DNA from: an uncultured Eubacterium sp.
GTDB lineage: Bacteria; Bacillota; Clostridia; Lachnospirales; Lachnospiraceae
DNA: 23,780 bases
Reading direction: 5' to 3'
NCBI GenBank assembly: GCA_900550135.1
Contig: URQO01000027.1
Location: forward strand, 1 to 23,780
This document shows, in pieces, positions 8,054-17,577 of the stretch. Every line of letters starts with the position of its first letter. Position 1 is the first letter of the stretch. The position numbers were made by a program, and so were the translations under genes. Below the pieces are notes generated by a model. That model was not told the DNA's origin. It worked only from the letters and a program-made list of their open reading frames with translations, and ran no database searches.

Positions 8054-9097
8054 CTAATTTTCCATTTTATGCATTACCTGAATGTCATATGGATCTATTG
8101 TAAGTCCCACTGTGCTATTCATGTTCAAATCTTTTGTAGTATGAACTTTATATTTTCTAATATCTGTTTCCACCAGATATTCGTAGTGTACTCCCATAAA
8201 TATTTTTGACACAATGATTCCTGTGACTTTTCCAATTTCAGGTGATACCACCTGCATGTCTTCAGGTCTTAACACCACTTCTATTTCTTCATTTTCCTTA
8301 AATCCTTTATCTACACATTCCCACTGTTTTCCATCAAACACAACAAGACAGTCCTTTGGCATAACTCCCTCTATTATGTTTGACTCGCCAATAAAATTAG
8401 CCACAAATCTGTTTTGTGGTTCATTGTAAATATCCATAGGTGTTCCTATCTGCTGAATCACACCGTCATTCATAACTACAATAGTGTCAGACATAGACAA
8501 TGCCTCTTCCTGATCATGTGTTACAAATATAAATGTAATTCCTACTTCTTTTTGGATCTTTTTAAGTTCTGCCTGCATACCTTTTCTTAATTTTGCATCA
8601 AGGGCCGCCAACGGCTCATCAAGCAACAACACCTTTGGCTCATTTACCAATGCTCTTGCAATAGCCACTCGCTGTTGCTGTCCCCCTGACAGGCTTGTTA
8701 CATCTCTTTTGTCAAAGCCTTCCAGTCCTACCAGTTTTAACATTCTGGTAACTTTTTCTTTTATTATTTCCTTGTCTTCTTTTTTCAGATTAAGTCCAAA
8801 CGCCACATTATCAAACACATTCAGAAACGGGAATAAAGCATACTTTTGAAATACTGTATTAACTTCTCTTTTATATGCTGGAACCTTTCCTATATCTTTT
8901 CCGTTAAACAGAATCTGTCCGTGACTTGGTTCTTCAAAGCCGGCAATTATGCGTAAAATAGTAGTTTTACCGCATCCGCTTGGACCAAGCAATGTTAAAA
9001 ATTCATTTTCATATATATTTAAATCAATACCCTTTAACACCTGATTGTCATCAAAGTTTTTCGATAAATTTTTTAGTTCAATAATCTTTTTTCCCAT
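8054..9097 (-). CDS. potA: PotA, polyamine ABC transporter ATP-binding protein
   Basis: The 347-residue ATPase has Walker A GPSGCGKT (38-45), Q-loop Q84, signature LSGGQ (136-140), Walker B VLLLDEP (156-162), the H-loop VTHDQEE, and a C-terminal TOBE-type regulatory domain (about 260-347). It energises the PotB/PotC pore. The frame is open 19 codons further upstream, but the ATG at 9097 has GGGAGG 6 nt before it and begins MGKKIIELKNL, the family start. First gene of the operon, with a promoter at 9141-9169. Confidence 0.95.
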   Translation of the reverse strand: MGKKIIELKNLSKNFDDNQVLKGIDLNIYENEFLTLLGPSGCGKTTILRIIAGFEEPSHGQILFNGKDIGKVPAYKREVNTVFQKYALFPFLNVFDNVAFGLNLKKEDKEIIKEKVTRMLKLVGLEGFDKRDVTSLSGGQQQRVAIARALVNEPKVLLLDEPLAALDAKLRKGMQAELKKIQKEVGITFIFVTHDQEEALSMSDTIVVMNDGVIQQIGTPMDIYNEPQNRFVANFIGESNIIEGVMPKDCLVVFDGKQWECVDKGFKENEEIEVVLRPEDMQVVSPEIGKVTGIIVSKIFMGVHYEYLVETDIRKYKVHTTKDLNMNSTVGLTIDPYDIQVMHKMEN

Positions 9098-9140
9098 TTC
9101 TGCCTCCCATATTTTTTCAATCTTTTTGCAATTCAGCATA

Positions 9141-9169
9141 ACTATATAAAACAATCATATTAAAGTCAA
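9141..9169 (-). promoter_or_regulatory. Promoter of potA-potB-potCD
   Basis: TTGACT (9164-9169) and TATAGT (9141-9146) on the minus strand are spaced 17 nt apart, giving a leader of about 37 nt before potA. A strong terminator for the upstream yfhO gene lies just before it. Confidence 0.7.
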
Positions 9170-9221
9170 CAAAAGAGCCCTCTTAATATAGATAATAAAC
9201 ATTAATTATTCTTTTTAGTAG

Positions 9222-9259
9222 CAAATAAAAGCTACACTGGTTATTTCCAATGTAGCTTT
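9222..9259 (-). terminator. Rho-independent terminator of yfhO gene
   Basis: A 13-bp stem (9228-9240 with 9247-9259, one G-T pair) closes a 6-nt loop; on the minus strand it is followed by TTTTATTT. It isolates the YfhO gene from the pot operon. Confidence 0.88.
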
Positions 9260-9295
9260 CGTTTGTTTGGGATTCCTGCACCCTTTTTATAATAT

Positions 9296-12082
9296 TTATT
9301 TCTTTTTGGACTTTGGATTTTCCCCTATTGTTTCTTTCATTCTCTTTTTTGCCAAATCTCTTAATACATATGCCAGCAAAATCAATACACCACAAATACT
9401 TGTTACAAATCCAAGTTTGATAAATGGTGTAGTATATTCTACACGGATATTATGAGTTCCCTTTGAGATTTTCACTCCTAAGTATGCAACGCTTGATTTA
9501 AAAGTATCTGTTTTCTTTCCATCAACATACACTTTGTATCCGTCAGCATATGGTACTGACAACTGCAAAATTTCATCTTTGTCTGCCTTAATTTTTCCTG
9601 TAATCAAGTTTGTGTCCATCTTGATATTTTCAAGAGTGTTTTCTTTTAACTTGTTCACCGCATTTACATAATTGTCAATTGGAACACATACAGCATAGGC
9701 ATTATCAAACTCATATTTTCTACGACTTCTAAATCTTAATTTAAACTCGGTCTGAGCATCCTTTGAATATCCTAAGTTAAGAATTGTAGCATCTTTCTTG
9801 TAATAATATCCCCATTGATTTCCAAGTACACGCATACTTCCTCTCATATGCTTTCCTCTAAATGCAGCCATACGTTTGTCAGGGTTCAAATCTTTGACAT
9901 GCATATTCTCAAAAACAATATATGTCTGGCAATTTTCCTTTCCCTGGAAATTAAGCCATAATTTTCCTTTTCTCTTGACAACAATATTGTTTTTTCCATT
10001 ATCAGTTATATTGATTTTTTTTGTGTCTCTTTGTTTTTTGCCTTTTTTAATATTTTTACCAATTTTTACCTTTTCTATTTTTTCAACAGTAATTGGTATC
10101 TTTTCTATTTTTTGAGCAGTATTGTTTGTCTCAATACCATCTATTTGTTTATCTACAACTGCATTTTCAAGCAAAGTCTGCTCTCTTTGTACAGGATTTA
10201 ACTTATCATACTGCTCTTTTGTCATACATGAGGAATATGTGATGCCAAGTGGAAGATATAATGCATTTTTGTAAACATAATTTGTTCCAAATCTTGTTTC
10301 ATCTTCACCTATTTTATAATAGCCGTAAGGTGCTTCTTCTTCCTGGTTTACATAATATTTAATTCCTGCAAGTGCCATCAGACAAAGTCTGTCCTCAAGT
10401 CCGCTGACTACAAACGTTTTGTACTGATTTCCCATACATGCAGATACATAAAGATCTGTCATGCCTGTTGGAACAATACTCCAGTAGAAAGTTGCCTGAT
10501 TGTATCCCCAGTAAGTTGATTTGTTAAGCATGTCTCTTTCTTTTTCCACACGGTAAAATGATTTGTCCTGCTTTTGTAACTTCTGTATTGATGGTGTTCC
10601 ACCTTTTGACATATAAGTGTTGATTCCACCACTTCCTACATAATCCCAACAGTTGTACAACTGTTCATGGCTAAAGATGGTTTCAAAATTAAACGCTGCA
10701 TTTACTGCTGCAATAATTGTCACACCATACAACACAATGCCTGACCATTTTTTATTTCTCAAAATAATATATGCTAAAACTACAACTATAGTTATAATTC
10801 CAAGAATGGCTGATTGTGTGTCTAATTTTGGCGTATCAGAACCGCTTTTTGCAATCCAGAAGAAACTAATATATACTGCCAATAGTATTCCCAATACTAC
10901 AAATACCGGAATTTTTGACACGTCTTTTAATTCTTCTAATGCATAAACAAGCATTATTACAAGAAGAAGGGCCATACCATAACTAAATCTCATTGTAGAA
11001 TATGAAAAACCGTTCATTATTTTTCCAACGATTTGGAAATTAAGCATTGCCAACAATATTACAAATCCTGCAATAAGTCTTCTGTCTGATTTTTTCCAAT
11101 GGACTATCACTATACTTAACGCAAATGCGCCAAGCATACCAATGCCGGGAATCGCCCAACTGTGACCTATACTTGCTGATGAAACTATTCCTTTATACAA
11201 TGCTTCATAATATTCCGAAGTAAAAAATGTTGTTGGAAGTGCAAGGTCTGCGTCAGTTCTTGCATTATTCAAAAATGCATAAACTGATGGGAACAAAATT
11301 ACAGCTGCCATTGCCATTCCCCACAAGTATCCCACAATAATTTTTCCTATTCTTGTAAAAACTCTTTTTGCTCCTGATTCTTTATATATTCCTGCCTGTC
11401 TTATAAAAAAGTAAAGTGCTGCAAGAACTGTATTCATATACATAAAATAGTAATTGGATGCAAATGCAAATGCCACAACTACTGCCAGTGTAACTACCTT
11501 TTTGTCTCTTATAACTTTTTCAACTGCTGCAATTAATAATGGAAGATACATAATGCCGCAGAAAAACAGCGGATGTCTGATTCCACCTATTAATGCAAAG
11601 GGGCAAAATGCATAAAGAAGTGATGCAGGCAAAACACTGTATATACGTGTTTTGCCCAGGGTCTTACACAAATATGCTACTGCAATACCACTTAAATACA
11701 TTCTGATAAATATAATACCTTTATACATTAATTCCGGTTGATTTGCAGGGAATAGTACTGTAAATATTGATGTAGGATCACCAAATCCATAATAATTTAA
11801 TGTTCCTATTACATCTAATCCCTGTCCCAAAGAATAGTCCACCATGGCAAATTTGCCTGTAGTAAAGAACGTAATAATGGCATTTCTAATATATTTCAGC
11901 GCGACCAGATGCTGACCGGCTCCGTCTACACCCCAGATAAAACTTTTGCTTTCCGAGGCAAAGATTCCACTTAAAGTTAAGGCAAGCACAGTAAATATTG
12001 CTGAATACAATGCCATAAAGATTGTTATTTTTTTAATTTTATTTCCTTTTGTTTTATTGTTGTTATTATATATTTTTTTCAT
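9296..12082 (-). CDS. YfhO-family polytopic membrane protein, probable lipid-linked glycosyltransferase
   Basis: The 928-residue protein resembles YfhO: a first helix (about 19-40), then SFIWGVDGAGQH (47-58) with an extracytoplasmic Asp typical of GT-C type enzymes, about a dozen helices to residue ~490, a large extracellular domain and a last helix at ~890-907 followed by a lysine-rich tail. YfhO relatives in Bacillus and Listeria glycosylate lipoteichoic or wall teichoic acid from undecaprenyl-phosphate sugars, which fits the nearby dlt genes. A low-complexity lysine-rich insert (roughly 655-705) interrupts the extracellular part. AGGAG lies 8 nt before the ATG. It is a single-gene unit with its own promoter and terminator. 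The sugar and acceptor are unknown. Confidence 0.85.
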   Translation of the reverse strand: MKKIYNNNNKTKGNKIKKITIFMALYSAIFTVLALTLSGIFASESKSFIWGVDGAGQHLVALKYIRNAIITFFTTGKFAMVDYSLGQGLDVIGTLNYYGFGDPTSIFTVLFPANQPELMYKGIIFIRMYLSGIAVAYLCKTLGKTRIYSVLPASLLYAFCPFALIGGIRHPLFFCGIMYLPLLIAAVEKVIRDKKVVTLAVVVAFAFASNYYFMYMNTVLAALYFFIRQAGIYKESGAKRVFTRIGKIIVGYLWGMAMAAVILFPSVYAFLNNARTDADLALPTTFFTSEYYEALYKGIVSSASIGHSWAIPGIGMLGAFALSIVIVHWKKSDRRLIAGFVILLAMLNFQIVGKIMNGFSYSTMRFSYGMALLLVIMLVYALEELKDVSKIPVFVVLGILLAVYISFFWIAKSGSDTPKLDTQSAILGIITIVVVLAYIILRNKKWSGIVLYGVTIIAAVNAAFNFETIFSHEQLYNCWDYVGSGGINTYMSKGGTPSIQKLQKQDKSFYRVEKERDMLNKSTYWGYNQATFYWSIVPTGMTDLYVSACMGNQYKTFVVSGLEDRLCLMALAGIKYYVNQEEEAPYGYYKIGEDETRFGTNYVYKNALYLPLGITYSSCMTKEQYDKLNPVQREQTLLENAVVDKQIDGIETNNTAQKIEKIPITVEKIEKVKIGKNIKKGKKQRDTKKINITDNGKNNIVVKRKGKLWLNFQGKENCQTYIVFENMHVKDLNPDKRMAAFRGKHMRGSMRVLGNQWGYYYKKDATILNLGYSKDAQTEFKLRFRSRRKYEFDNAYAVCVPIDNYVNAVNKLKENTLENIKMDTNLITGKIKADKDEILQLSVPYADGYKVYVDGKKTDTFKSSVAYLGVKISKGTHNIRVEYTTPFIKLGFVTSICGVLILLAYVLRDLAKKRMKETIGENPKSKKK

Positions 12083-12103
12083 ACATTTATCTCCTTTGTT
12101 AAT

Positions 12104-12132
12104 ATTCTATTACATTTGTGATATGTGTTCAA
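12104..12132 (-). promoter_or_regulatory. Promoter of yfhO gene
   Basis: TTGAAC (12127-12132) and TAGAAT (12104-12109) on the minus strand are spaced 17 nt apart. The predicted start is only about 16 nt before the ATG, leaving a leader that holds little more than the ribosome site AAAGGAG. Confidence 0.62.
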
Positions 12133-12190
12133 TATCTTTAAAACGAATGGATTTTTGTTTTTATTGCATTGGCTTTTTAAAAATTTCTTC

Positions 12191-12286
12191 AAAAAAAGAT
12201 GTTGGGAATTTAATGTCCTTAAGTATTCAGATTATATAATCAACTTCTACTTGAAAGGTATCATTTCATTTCTAACATCTTTTTTG
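12191..12286 (-). terminator. Possible terminator or structured 3' region after the acyl-CoA ligase gene
   Basis: AAAAAAGATGTT (12275-12286 read on the minus strand) is complementary to AACATCTTTTTTT (12191-12203), forming a 12-bp stem around about 70 nt and ending in a T-run. The large loop makes a classical terminator doubtful; it could instead be a folded 3' UTR. It lies in the 255-nt gap between the ligase gene and yfhO, which has no other convincing gene. Confidence 0.35.
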
Positions 12287-12337
12287 TTGAACATTGCAAA
12301 TCATAAAGATTTTTGTATTCAGTATATTTTTATATTT

Positions 12338-13972
12338 TTAACCTCTATTTTGAGCGTCTACCAGATTCTTGCTGTGATAAATTTCTCTAAGTTTTGGCTT
12401 TTCAATTTTACCTGTGGCATTTCTAGGCACTTCAGCAAAGATAATCTTTCTAGGTCTTTTATATCTTGGAAGTTCTTTGCAGAACTCGTTAATTTCTTCC
12501 TTTGTGCAATCAGTATCAGGATTTAACTCAACAATGGCTGCTGAAATTTCTCCAAGACGTTCATCAGCAAGTCCGATTACTGCTACATCTTTTATCTTTG
12601 GATACTTGCTTAAGTAATTTTCTATCTGAACAGGATAAATATTTTCACCACCACTGATAATAACATCTTTCTTTCTGTCTACAAGATAAATAAATCCGTC
12701 TTCATCCATTTCTGCCATGTCGCCTGTGTATAGCCATCCATCTTTTAAACACTCAGCTGTAGCTTTTTCGTCATTGTAGTAACATGTCATAACACCGGGA
12801 CCCTTTACAATCAATTCGCCAACTTGGCCCTGAGCCACTTCATTTCCCTGTGGGTCTACAATCTTTGCCTGCCAGCCATATCCTGGCACACCGATTGCTC
12901 CAACTTTATGTATGTTTTCAACTCCCAAATGTACACATCCGGGACCAATTGATTCGCTCAGTCCATAGTTTGTGTCATATTGATGATGTGGGAAATATTC
13001 TTTCCATCTTTTAATAAGACTCTGTGGTACAGGCTGTGCTCCGATGTGCATCAGTCTCCACTGATCCAAATTGTAATCTTCTTTTTTAATCTCGCCTCTG
13101 TCTAATGCTAGTAAAATATCCTGTGCCCATGGAACCAACAGCCATACAATGGTACACTTTTCATTGGATACTGTTTCCATAATGGTCTTTGGAGTAACTC
13201 CTTTTAACAAAACTGCCTTTCCACCTGTAAGCAAACTACCAAACCAGTGCATTTTGGCACCTGTATGATAAAGTGGTGGAATACACAAAAATACATCATC
13301 CTTTGTCTGTCCGTGATGATTCTGCTCAACCTTTGCAGCATGCATTAAACTTTCATGATTATGTAAAATTGCCTTTGGGAAACCTGTAGTTCCTGAAGAA
13401 AAATAAATTGCCGCATCATCTTTGTCTGTTAATTTAATATCAGGTGACAATGATGAACAGTTTGATACCAGGTCGTTATAATCCTCTGCAAATGATGGGC
13501 AATCGCCACCTACATAAAACAAAATTCTCTTTGTATCAATTTCATCTACTATTTCTTCTAATCTTCCAATAAATTCAGGTCCAAAGAACAGTACGTCTGT
13601 CTCTGACAAGTCAAGACAATACTTAATCTCCTGCTCATCAAATCTAAAATTCATAGGCACTGCCAAAGCACCTGTTTTTAATATTCCAAAATAGATTGGA
13701 AGCCACTCTAAACAGTTCATCATAAGAATGGCAACTTTGTCGCCCTTTCTCACTCCACGGCTAAGTAGTAAATTGGCAACTCTGTTTGCCTTTTCATTAA
13801 ATACATGCCATGTAATTTCTCTTCTGTACTGCTGTCTTAAATCCGGCTGAATCAATTCATATTCACGCCATGTTACCCTTTTCTTTTCCTGAATATCCGG
13901 GTTTATTTCTACTAGAGCCACATCATCTGCAAATTCTTTTGCATTTCTCTCTAATAATTCTGTAATTGGCAT
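12338..13972 (-). CDS. AMP-forming acyl/aryl-CoA ligase (FadD-like)
   Basis: The 544-residue class I adenylating enzyme turns a carboxylic acid, ATP and CoA into acyl-CoA, AMP and PPi. Motifs: phosphate loop SSGTTGFPK (192-200), NYGLSES (335-341), YTGD (415-418), VDRKKDVIISGGENIYP (431-447) and catalytic K522 in NATGKIEK. The substrate cannot be read from the sequence; FadD-like enzymes take fatty, aryl or arylacetic acids. Its place after iorA-iorB suggests an aryl or branched acid. AAGGA lies 8 nt before the ATG. A 166-nt gap separates it from the amidohydrolase gene; that gap has TTGACA hexamers but no well-spaced -10, so co-transcription with ior is possible but not shown. Confidence 0.88.
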   Translation of the reverse strand: MPITELLERNAKEFADDVALVEINPDIQEKKRVTWREYELIQPDLRQQYRREITWHVFNEKANRVANLLLSRGVRKGDKVAILMMNCLEWLPIYFGILKTGALAVPMNFRFDEQEIKYCLDLSETDVLFFGPEFIGRLEEIVDEIDTKRILFYVGGDCPSFAEDYNDLVSNCSSLSPDIKLTDKDDAAIYFSSGTTGFPKAILHNHESLMHAAKVEQNHHGQTKDDVFLCIPPLYHTGAKMHWFGSLLTGGKAVLLKGVTPKTIMETVSNEKCTIVWLLVPWAQDILLALDRGEIKKEDYNLDQWRLMHIGAQPVPQSLIKRWKEYFPHHQYDTNYGLSESIGPGCVHLGVENIHKVGAIGVPGYGWQAKIVDPQGNEVAQGQVGELIVKGPGVMTCYYNDEKATAECLKDGWLYTGDMAEMDEDGFIYLVDRKKDVIISGGENIYPVQIENYLSKYPKIKDVAVIGLADERLGEISAAIVELNPDTDCTKEEINEFCKELPRYKRPRKIIFAEVPRNATGKIEKPKLREIYHSKNLVDAQNRG

Positions 13973-14138
13973 TTTATTATCCTTCTCTCTTATTTTTTGT
14001 CAATTTTCGCTATATGCACCAGATTCTAGTTTACATAACTTGTCAATAGGTTTCTAACTACTCTTTAATGTATAACCTGCAATTTTTTCATCTTTCCATC
14101 TGTTTGTTTAATTTAAAGTTATTTGCATTTAAGGTTAT

Positions 14139-14975
14139 TTAGAAAAAATGAAACAGGTTATTTGCGTTTTCTCCTAAGATTTGCACTTTTTCATTATCAT
14201 TCAAATCAATCTGGTCCAAATCCATTAGTGCCTGCTTTTGGTCGTACCATGGTGTATCTGTTCCAAATATAATCTTGTCACTGCCATGGTTTCTTACCAT
14301 TCTTAAAAACTGTTCATTGCTCAGTTTTACCGGAAACTTCTTGTTAAGAGCCACTGCCGTGTCCATGAAAAATGGTAGCCCTATAAGTTTTTCTTCCACT
14401 TCATCCCACATACGCCAACCTCCCATATGTGCAAGAATCAGTTTTTCCGGCTGGATGTGACGCCATACATTAAGTACCATGTCCGGCGTACAATGTACTT
14501 TTTCCGGAAGTCCCACATCCTCTCCTGCATGAACGATTATGCCAAGTCCTTTATTTGCTGCATAATCCATTAAACGTATATATTTCTCGTCATCAAAATA
14601 TGTTTTCTGATAATCAGGATGTAGTTTGATTGTCTTTAAATCCATAGCTACTATATCATCTATAATCTCTTTGTAATTTTCACAATCAGGGTGAATGGCT
14701 CCAAAGAAAAATATTTTTGTGTCCTGACTTTTTTCGTTATATTTTGCTGACATTTTATTTATTTTCTCCGGCTGGGCAATATTGGTTGCCACCGGACATA
14801 CAACAGACAAATCTATGCCCGCCGAATCTGTGCTATCAATAAGGCCCTGCACTGTTGCAACTCTTTCATGTTTTACAGCAATTCCCTGACCTTTTAATAT
14901 TTCCTTTTCCATTCCGGCAATAGTTTTGTCAGCTATCTTGTCCGGGAATGTATGTGTATGAATATCAATAATCAT
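14139..14975 (-). CDS. Amidohydrolase-2 (ACMSD-like) family metal-dependent TIM-barrel protein
   Basis: The 278-residue protein begins MIIDIHTHTFPD with the metal-binding H6-x-H8, and continues with KLHPDY, VHAGED, AHMGGW and the late metal/catalytic Asp in GTDTPW (D240): the pattern of amidohydrolase-related (PF04909-type) hydrolases and decarboxylases. The true reaction is unknown; in this setting an aryl-acid amide, lactone or decarboxylation step is conceivable but is only inference. It starts 12 nt after iorB with AAGGA 9 nt before the ATG, so it is the third gene of the ior operon. Confidence 0.82.
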   Translation of the reverse strand: MIIDIHTHTFPDKIADKTIAGMEKEILKGQGIAVKHERVATVQGLIDSTDSAGIDLSVVCPVATNIAQPEKINKMSAKYNEKSQDTKIFFFGAIHPDCENYKEIIDDIVAMDLKTIKLHPDYQKTYFDDEKYIRLMDYAANKGLGIIVHAGEDVGLPEKVHCTPDMVLNVWRHIQPEKLILAHMGGWRMWDEVEEKLIGLPFFMDTAVALNKKFPVKLSNEQFLRMVRNHGSDKIIFGTDTPWYDQKQALMDLDQIDLNDNEKVQILGENANNLFHFF

Positions 14976-14987
14976 CTGATCATGTCC

Positions 14988-15563
14988 TTATCCAATTTCA
15001 TATCCACGCTCAAATGCTTTGATGTTAATGTCAATTGTCTTAGGTGGAACTGTCTTTTTGATAACTTCAATCCACTGCTCTTTTGGAAATTCCATTTTGC
15101 TTGCGGCAACACCTAAAATAATCACATTAAACACTCTTGAATTGCCAAGTTCTAAAGCTTCTTTTTGAGCGTCAACTGCTATAACTTTATGTTTGCCTGA
15201 AAGACCTTCGATTATACCTTTAGGATACTCTGCTGCTCCTGTTACTACAGGCATTGGGTCTATTCTCTGGTCATTTACAATAATAACTCCGTCTTTCTTT
15301 AGGAAATGAGCGTAACGTAATGCTTCTAATCTTTCAAAAGCGATAAGTACATCAGCCTGTCCTTCTTCTACAATAGGTTCTGCAACACTTTCTCCATATC
15401 TTACATATGTAACAACGCTACCTCCACGCTGTGCCATACCGTGTACTTCTGAAAGTTTTACATCATATCCGGCCTCAAGGGTAATACCTCCAAGGATTCT
15501 ACTTGTAAGGAGAGTACCCTGACCGCCAACGCCTACTATCATTATATTCTTTGTCTCTGCCAT
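14988..15563 (-). CDS. iorB: Indolepyruvate/arylpyruvate ferredoxin oxidoreductase, beta subunit
   Basis: The 191-residue protein has the GVGGQG loop (11-16) and EVHGMAQRGGSVVTYVRYG, both typical of the gamma-type domain of 2-ketoacid:ferredoxin oxidoreductases. It pairs with IorA to convert an arylpyruvate and CoA to arylacetyl-CoA, CO2 and reduced ferredoxin, or the reverse. It starts 2 nt after the iorA stop, with AGGAG inside the iorA end, so expression is coupled. Confidence 0.93.
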   Translation of the reverse strand: MAETKNIMIVGVGGQGTLLTSRILGGITLEAGYDVKLSEVHGMAQRGGSVVTYVRYGESVAEPIVEEGQADVLIAFERLEALRYAHFLKKDGVIIVNDQRIDPMPVVTGAAEYPKGIIEGLSGKHKVIAVDAQKEALELGNSRVFNVIILGVAASKMEFPKEQWIEVIKKTVPPKTIDINIKAFERGYEIG

Positions 15564-15565
15564 GA

Positions 15566-17314
15566 TTATTCTCCTTTTTTCTTTAATTCTATTGCACCAA
15601 ACTTACAGTTGCTCATGCAAAGTCCACAACCGTTACACATAGTCTGGTCGATTGAAACTGTGCCATCTGCATTTTTTGTCATTGCAGGGCATCCCGGAAC
15701 TAAACATTGTCCACATTTAACGCATTTTTCAGGTACTGTATAACACTTGCCCTTTGGAACAAATGATTTTAATAATGCACAAGGAGCCTGTGAAATAATA
15801 ACTGATACTTCGTCTCTTGCAACTTCTTCTTTTACTACCTTTGTCAATCTGTCTACATCAAATGCATCAACAACTTCAACGTGTTTTACACCAAGTGCAT
15901 TACACAAATCTACCAAATCAACTGCATATGCAGGCTCTCCTGCCAATGTTTTTCCTGTTGCCGGATGATCCTGATGACCTGTCATACCTGTTGTTGAATT
16001 GTCAAGAATAATAACTGTTCCTGTTGCCTTGTTGTACACCATGTTCATAAGTGAGTTTACACCTGTATGAAGGAATGTACTATCACCAATAACAGCTACC
16101 CAGTTTTTAATATAATCTTTACCTTTTGCCTTTTCCATTCCGTGCAGTGTTGAAATACTTGATCCCATACAAAGTGTTGTGTCAACTACTCCAAGTGGAG
16201 CTACTGCACCTAATGTGTAGCACCCAATATCTCCTGCTGCATGTATTCTTAATTTCTTTAATACTGAATATGTACTTCTATGTGGGCATCCCGGACAAAG
16301 AATAGGTGGTCTTGCAGGTGCGTTTGTTGCTGCCTGTTCAATTTCTACCATTTCTCCAAGAAGTTTTTCTCTAAGCATGTTGGCACTGTATTCACCCTGA
16401 ACAGTAAATAAATTCTTGCCCTCACACTTAATACCCATCGCCTTAACCTGCTCTTCTATAACAGGCTCAAGCTCTTCTACAACTACTACTCTGTCTACTT
16501 TTTCAGCAAACTCTTTTATAAGTCCTTTTGCTAAAGGATGAACCAATCCAAGCTTTAATACTGAAGCATTTGGAAGTACTTCCTTTACATACTGGTATGG
16601 GATACCACTTGTAATAATACCAATACTTGTGTCATTGTATTCAACCTTATTTATGTCTAATGTACATGCATCTTCTGCCATTCTCTTTAAACGTTCTTCA
16701 ACATGAATGTGACGTTTGATGGCATTGCCCGGCATCATAACATTCTTTGCTACATTTCTTTCATATGGCTTGTCATCAACTTCCACTCTGTCTTCTAGAT
16801 TTACAAGTCCCTGTGAATGTGCAAGTCTTGTGGTTGTTCTTAAAATAATTGGAGTATCATATTCTTCTGATAATTCATATGCTCTCTTTGTAAATACTCT
16901 TGCTTCTTCACTGTCTGATGGTTCAATAACAGGAATCATTGAAGCACGACCTACCATTCTTGTATCCTGCTCGTTCTGTGAGCTGTAAATACCAGGGTCA
17001 TCTGCTACAACTACAACCATACCACCATTTACACCAATGTATGCCCCTGAATAAAGAGGGTCTGCTGCCACATTAAGGCCAACCATCTTCATCATTGTCA
17101 TGGAACGGATACCGGCCATTGATGCACCAATGGCAACTTCTGCTGCTACCTTTTCGTTTGGAGCCCATTCTGCATATACTCCGTCATATTTTACTACATT
17201 TTCGCTAACCTCCGTACTTGGAGTACCAGGGTATGCTGATGTAACCTTTACACCTGCTTCATATGCACCTCTGGCAATAGCTTCATTACCTAACATAATT
17301 GTCTGTTTACTCAA
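15566..17314 (-). CDS. iorA: Indolepyruvate/arylpyruvate ferredoxin oxidoreductase, alpha subunit
   Basis: The 582-residue subunit has the N-terminal pyrimidine domain (LGNEAIARGAYEAGV), the cysteine-rich CPGCPHR turn, the thiamine diphosphate site starting GDSTFLHTGVNSL with NSTTGMTGHQDHP, and a C-terminal ferredoxin domain with eight cysteines: C531, C534, C537, C542 (wider CX2CX2CX4CP first cluster, usual for IorA) and C560, C563, C566, C570. Oxygen-sensitive, so the cell is anaerobic. The frame is open to a GTG at 17338, but the predicted transcript begins only ~15 nt before that GTG. The TTG at 17314 has AGAGG and TAGGA upstream and gives the usual family N-terminus, so I prefer it. First gene of iorA-iorB-amidohydrolase. 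Confidence 0.93.
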   Translation of the reverse strand: MSKQTIMLGNEAIARGAYEAGVKVTSAYPGTPSTEVSENVVKYDGVYAEWAPNEKVAAEVAIGASMAGIRSMTMMKMVGLNVAADPLYSGAYIGVNGGMVVVVADDPGIYSSQNEQDTRMVGRASMIPVIEPSDSEEARVFTKRAYELSEEYDTPIILRTTTRLAHSQGLVNLEDRVEVDDKPYERNVAKNVMMPGNAIKRHIHVEERLKRMAEDACTLDINKVEYNDTSIGIITSGIPYQYVKEVLPNASVLKLGLVHPLAKGLIKEFAEKVDRVVVVEELEPVIEEQVKAMGIKCEGKNLFTVQGEYSANMLREKLLGEMVEIEQAATNAPARPPILCPGCPHRSTYSVLKKLRIHAAGDIGCYTLGAVAPLGVVDTTLCMGSSISTLHGMEKAKGKDYIKNWVAVIGDSTFLHTGVNSLMNMVYNKATGTVIILDNSTTGMTGHQDHPATGKTLAGEPAYAVDLVDLCNALGVKHVEVVDAFDVDRLTKVVKEEVARDEVSVIISQAPCALLKSFVPKGKCYTVPEKCVKCGQCLVPGCPAMTKNADGTVSIDQTMCNGCGLCMSNCKFGAIELKKKGE

Positions 17315-17339
17315 TCTTAATCCTACCTCTCTTTTCACT

Positions 17340-17349
17340 GCTTTAAAGT
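17340..17349 (-). promoter_or_regulatory. Candidate operator GCTTTAAAGT at iorA transcription start
   Basis: The 10-mer GCTTTAAAGT (plus strand; palindromic core CTTTAAAG) lies 10 nt downstream of the iorA -10 box, across or just past the predicted start. The identical 10-mer sits 9 nt downstream of the -10 of the SSF symporter gene (20980-20989). Placement over the start site suggests a repressor site; the regulator is not in the window. Confidence 0.55.
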
Positions 17350-17359
17350 CCTAAAGACC

Positions 17360-17388
17360 ATTATAAAATATCAATAAATATAAGTCAA
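17360..17388 (-). promoter_or_regulatory. Promoter of the iorA operon
   Basis: TTGACT (17383-17388) and consensus TATAAT (17360-17365) on the minus strand are spaced 17 nt apart. Initiation is expected near 17353. Directly downstream lies the candidate operator at 17340-17349. Confidence 0.82.
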
Positions 17389-17444
17389 TAAAAGTGGTTT
17401 CATTTTCTAGCGAACCTTTGACTTATTTTAAAAAATGCCATATT

Positions 17445-17482
17445 AAAAGGAGACTTTCCTGTTTCCGGTAAAGTCTCCTTTT
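17445..17482 (-). terminator. Rho-independent terminator of the SLC13 transporter gene (symmetrical)
   Basis: A perfect 13-bp stem, AAAAGGAGACTTT (17445-17457) with AAAGTCTCCTTTT (17470-17482), closes a 12-nt loop. A/T runs on both sides make it usable in either direction. On the minus strand it ends the SLC13 transporter transcript, about 95 nt after its stop codon, before the iorA promoter. Confidence 0.85.
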
Positions 17483-17577
17483 GAATAGTATTATATTTTA
17501 TTAATTATTATTTTTTAGTACTTATCATATAACTACCATTTTTTCACTGGCATACTTTCCTGTCCAACTTAAAAATT

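Noticed and set aside
14107..14118. A TTTAAAGTT sequence upstream of the ligase gene as a further member of the CTTTAAAG operator set
   Set aside because: Only a partial match, not next to a promoter, and expected by chance in AT-rich sequence.
13973..14138. Separate promoter for the acyl-CoA ligase gene
   Set aside because: Two TTGACA hexamers occur, but no -10 lies 16-18 nt downstream; the nearest TAGAAT is at 12 nt. Left unannotated.
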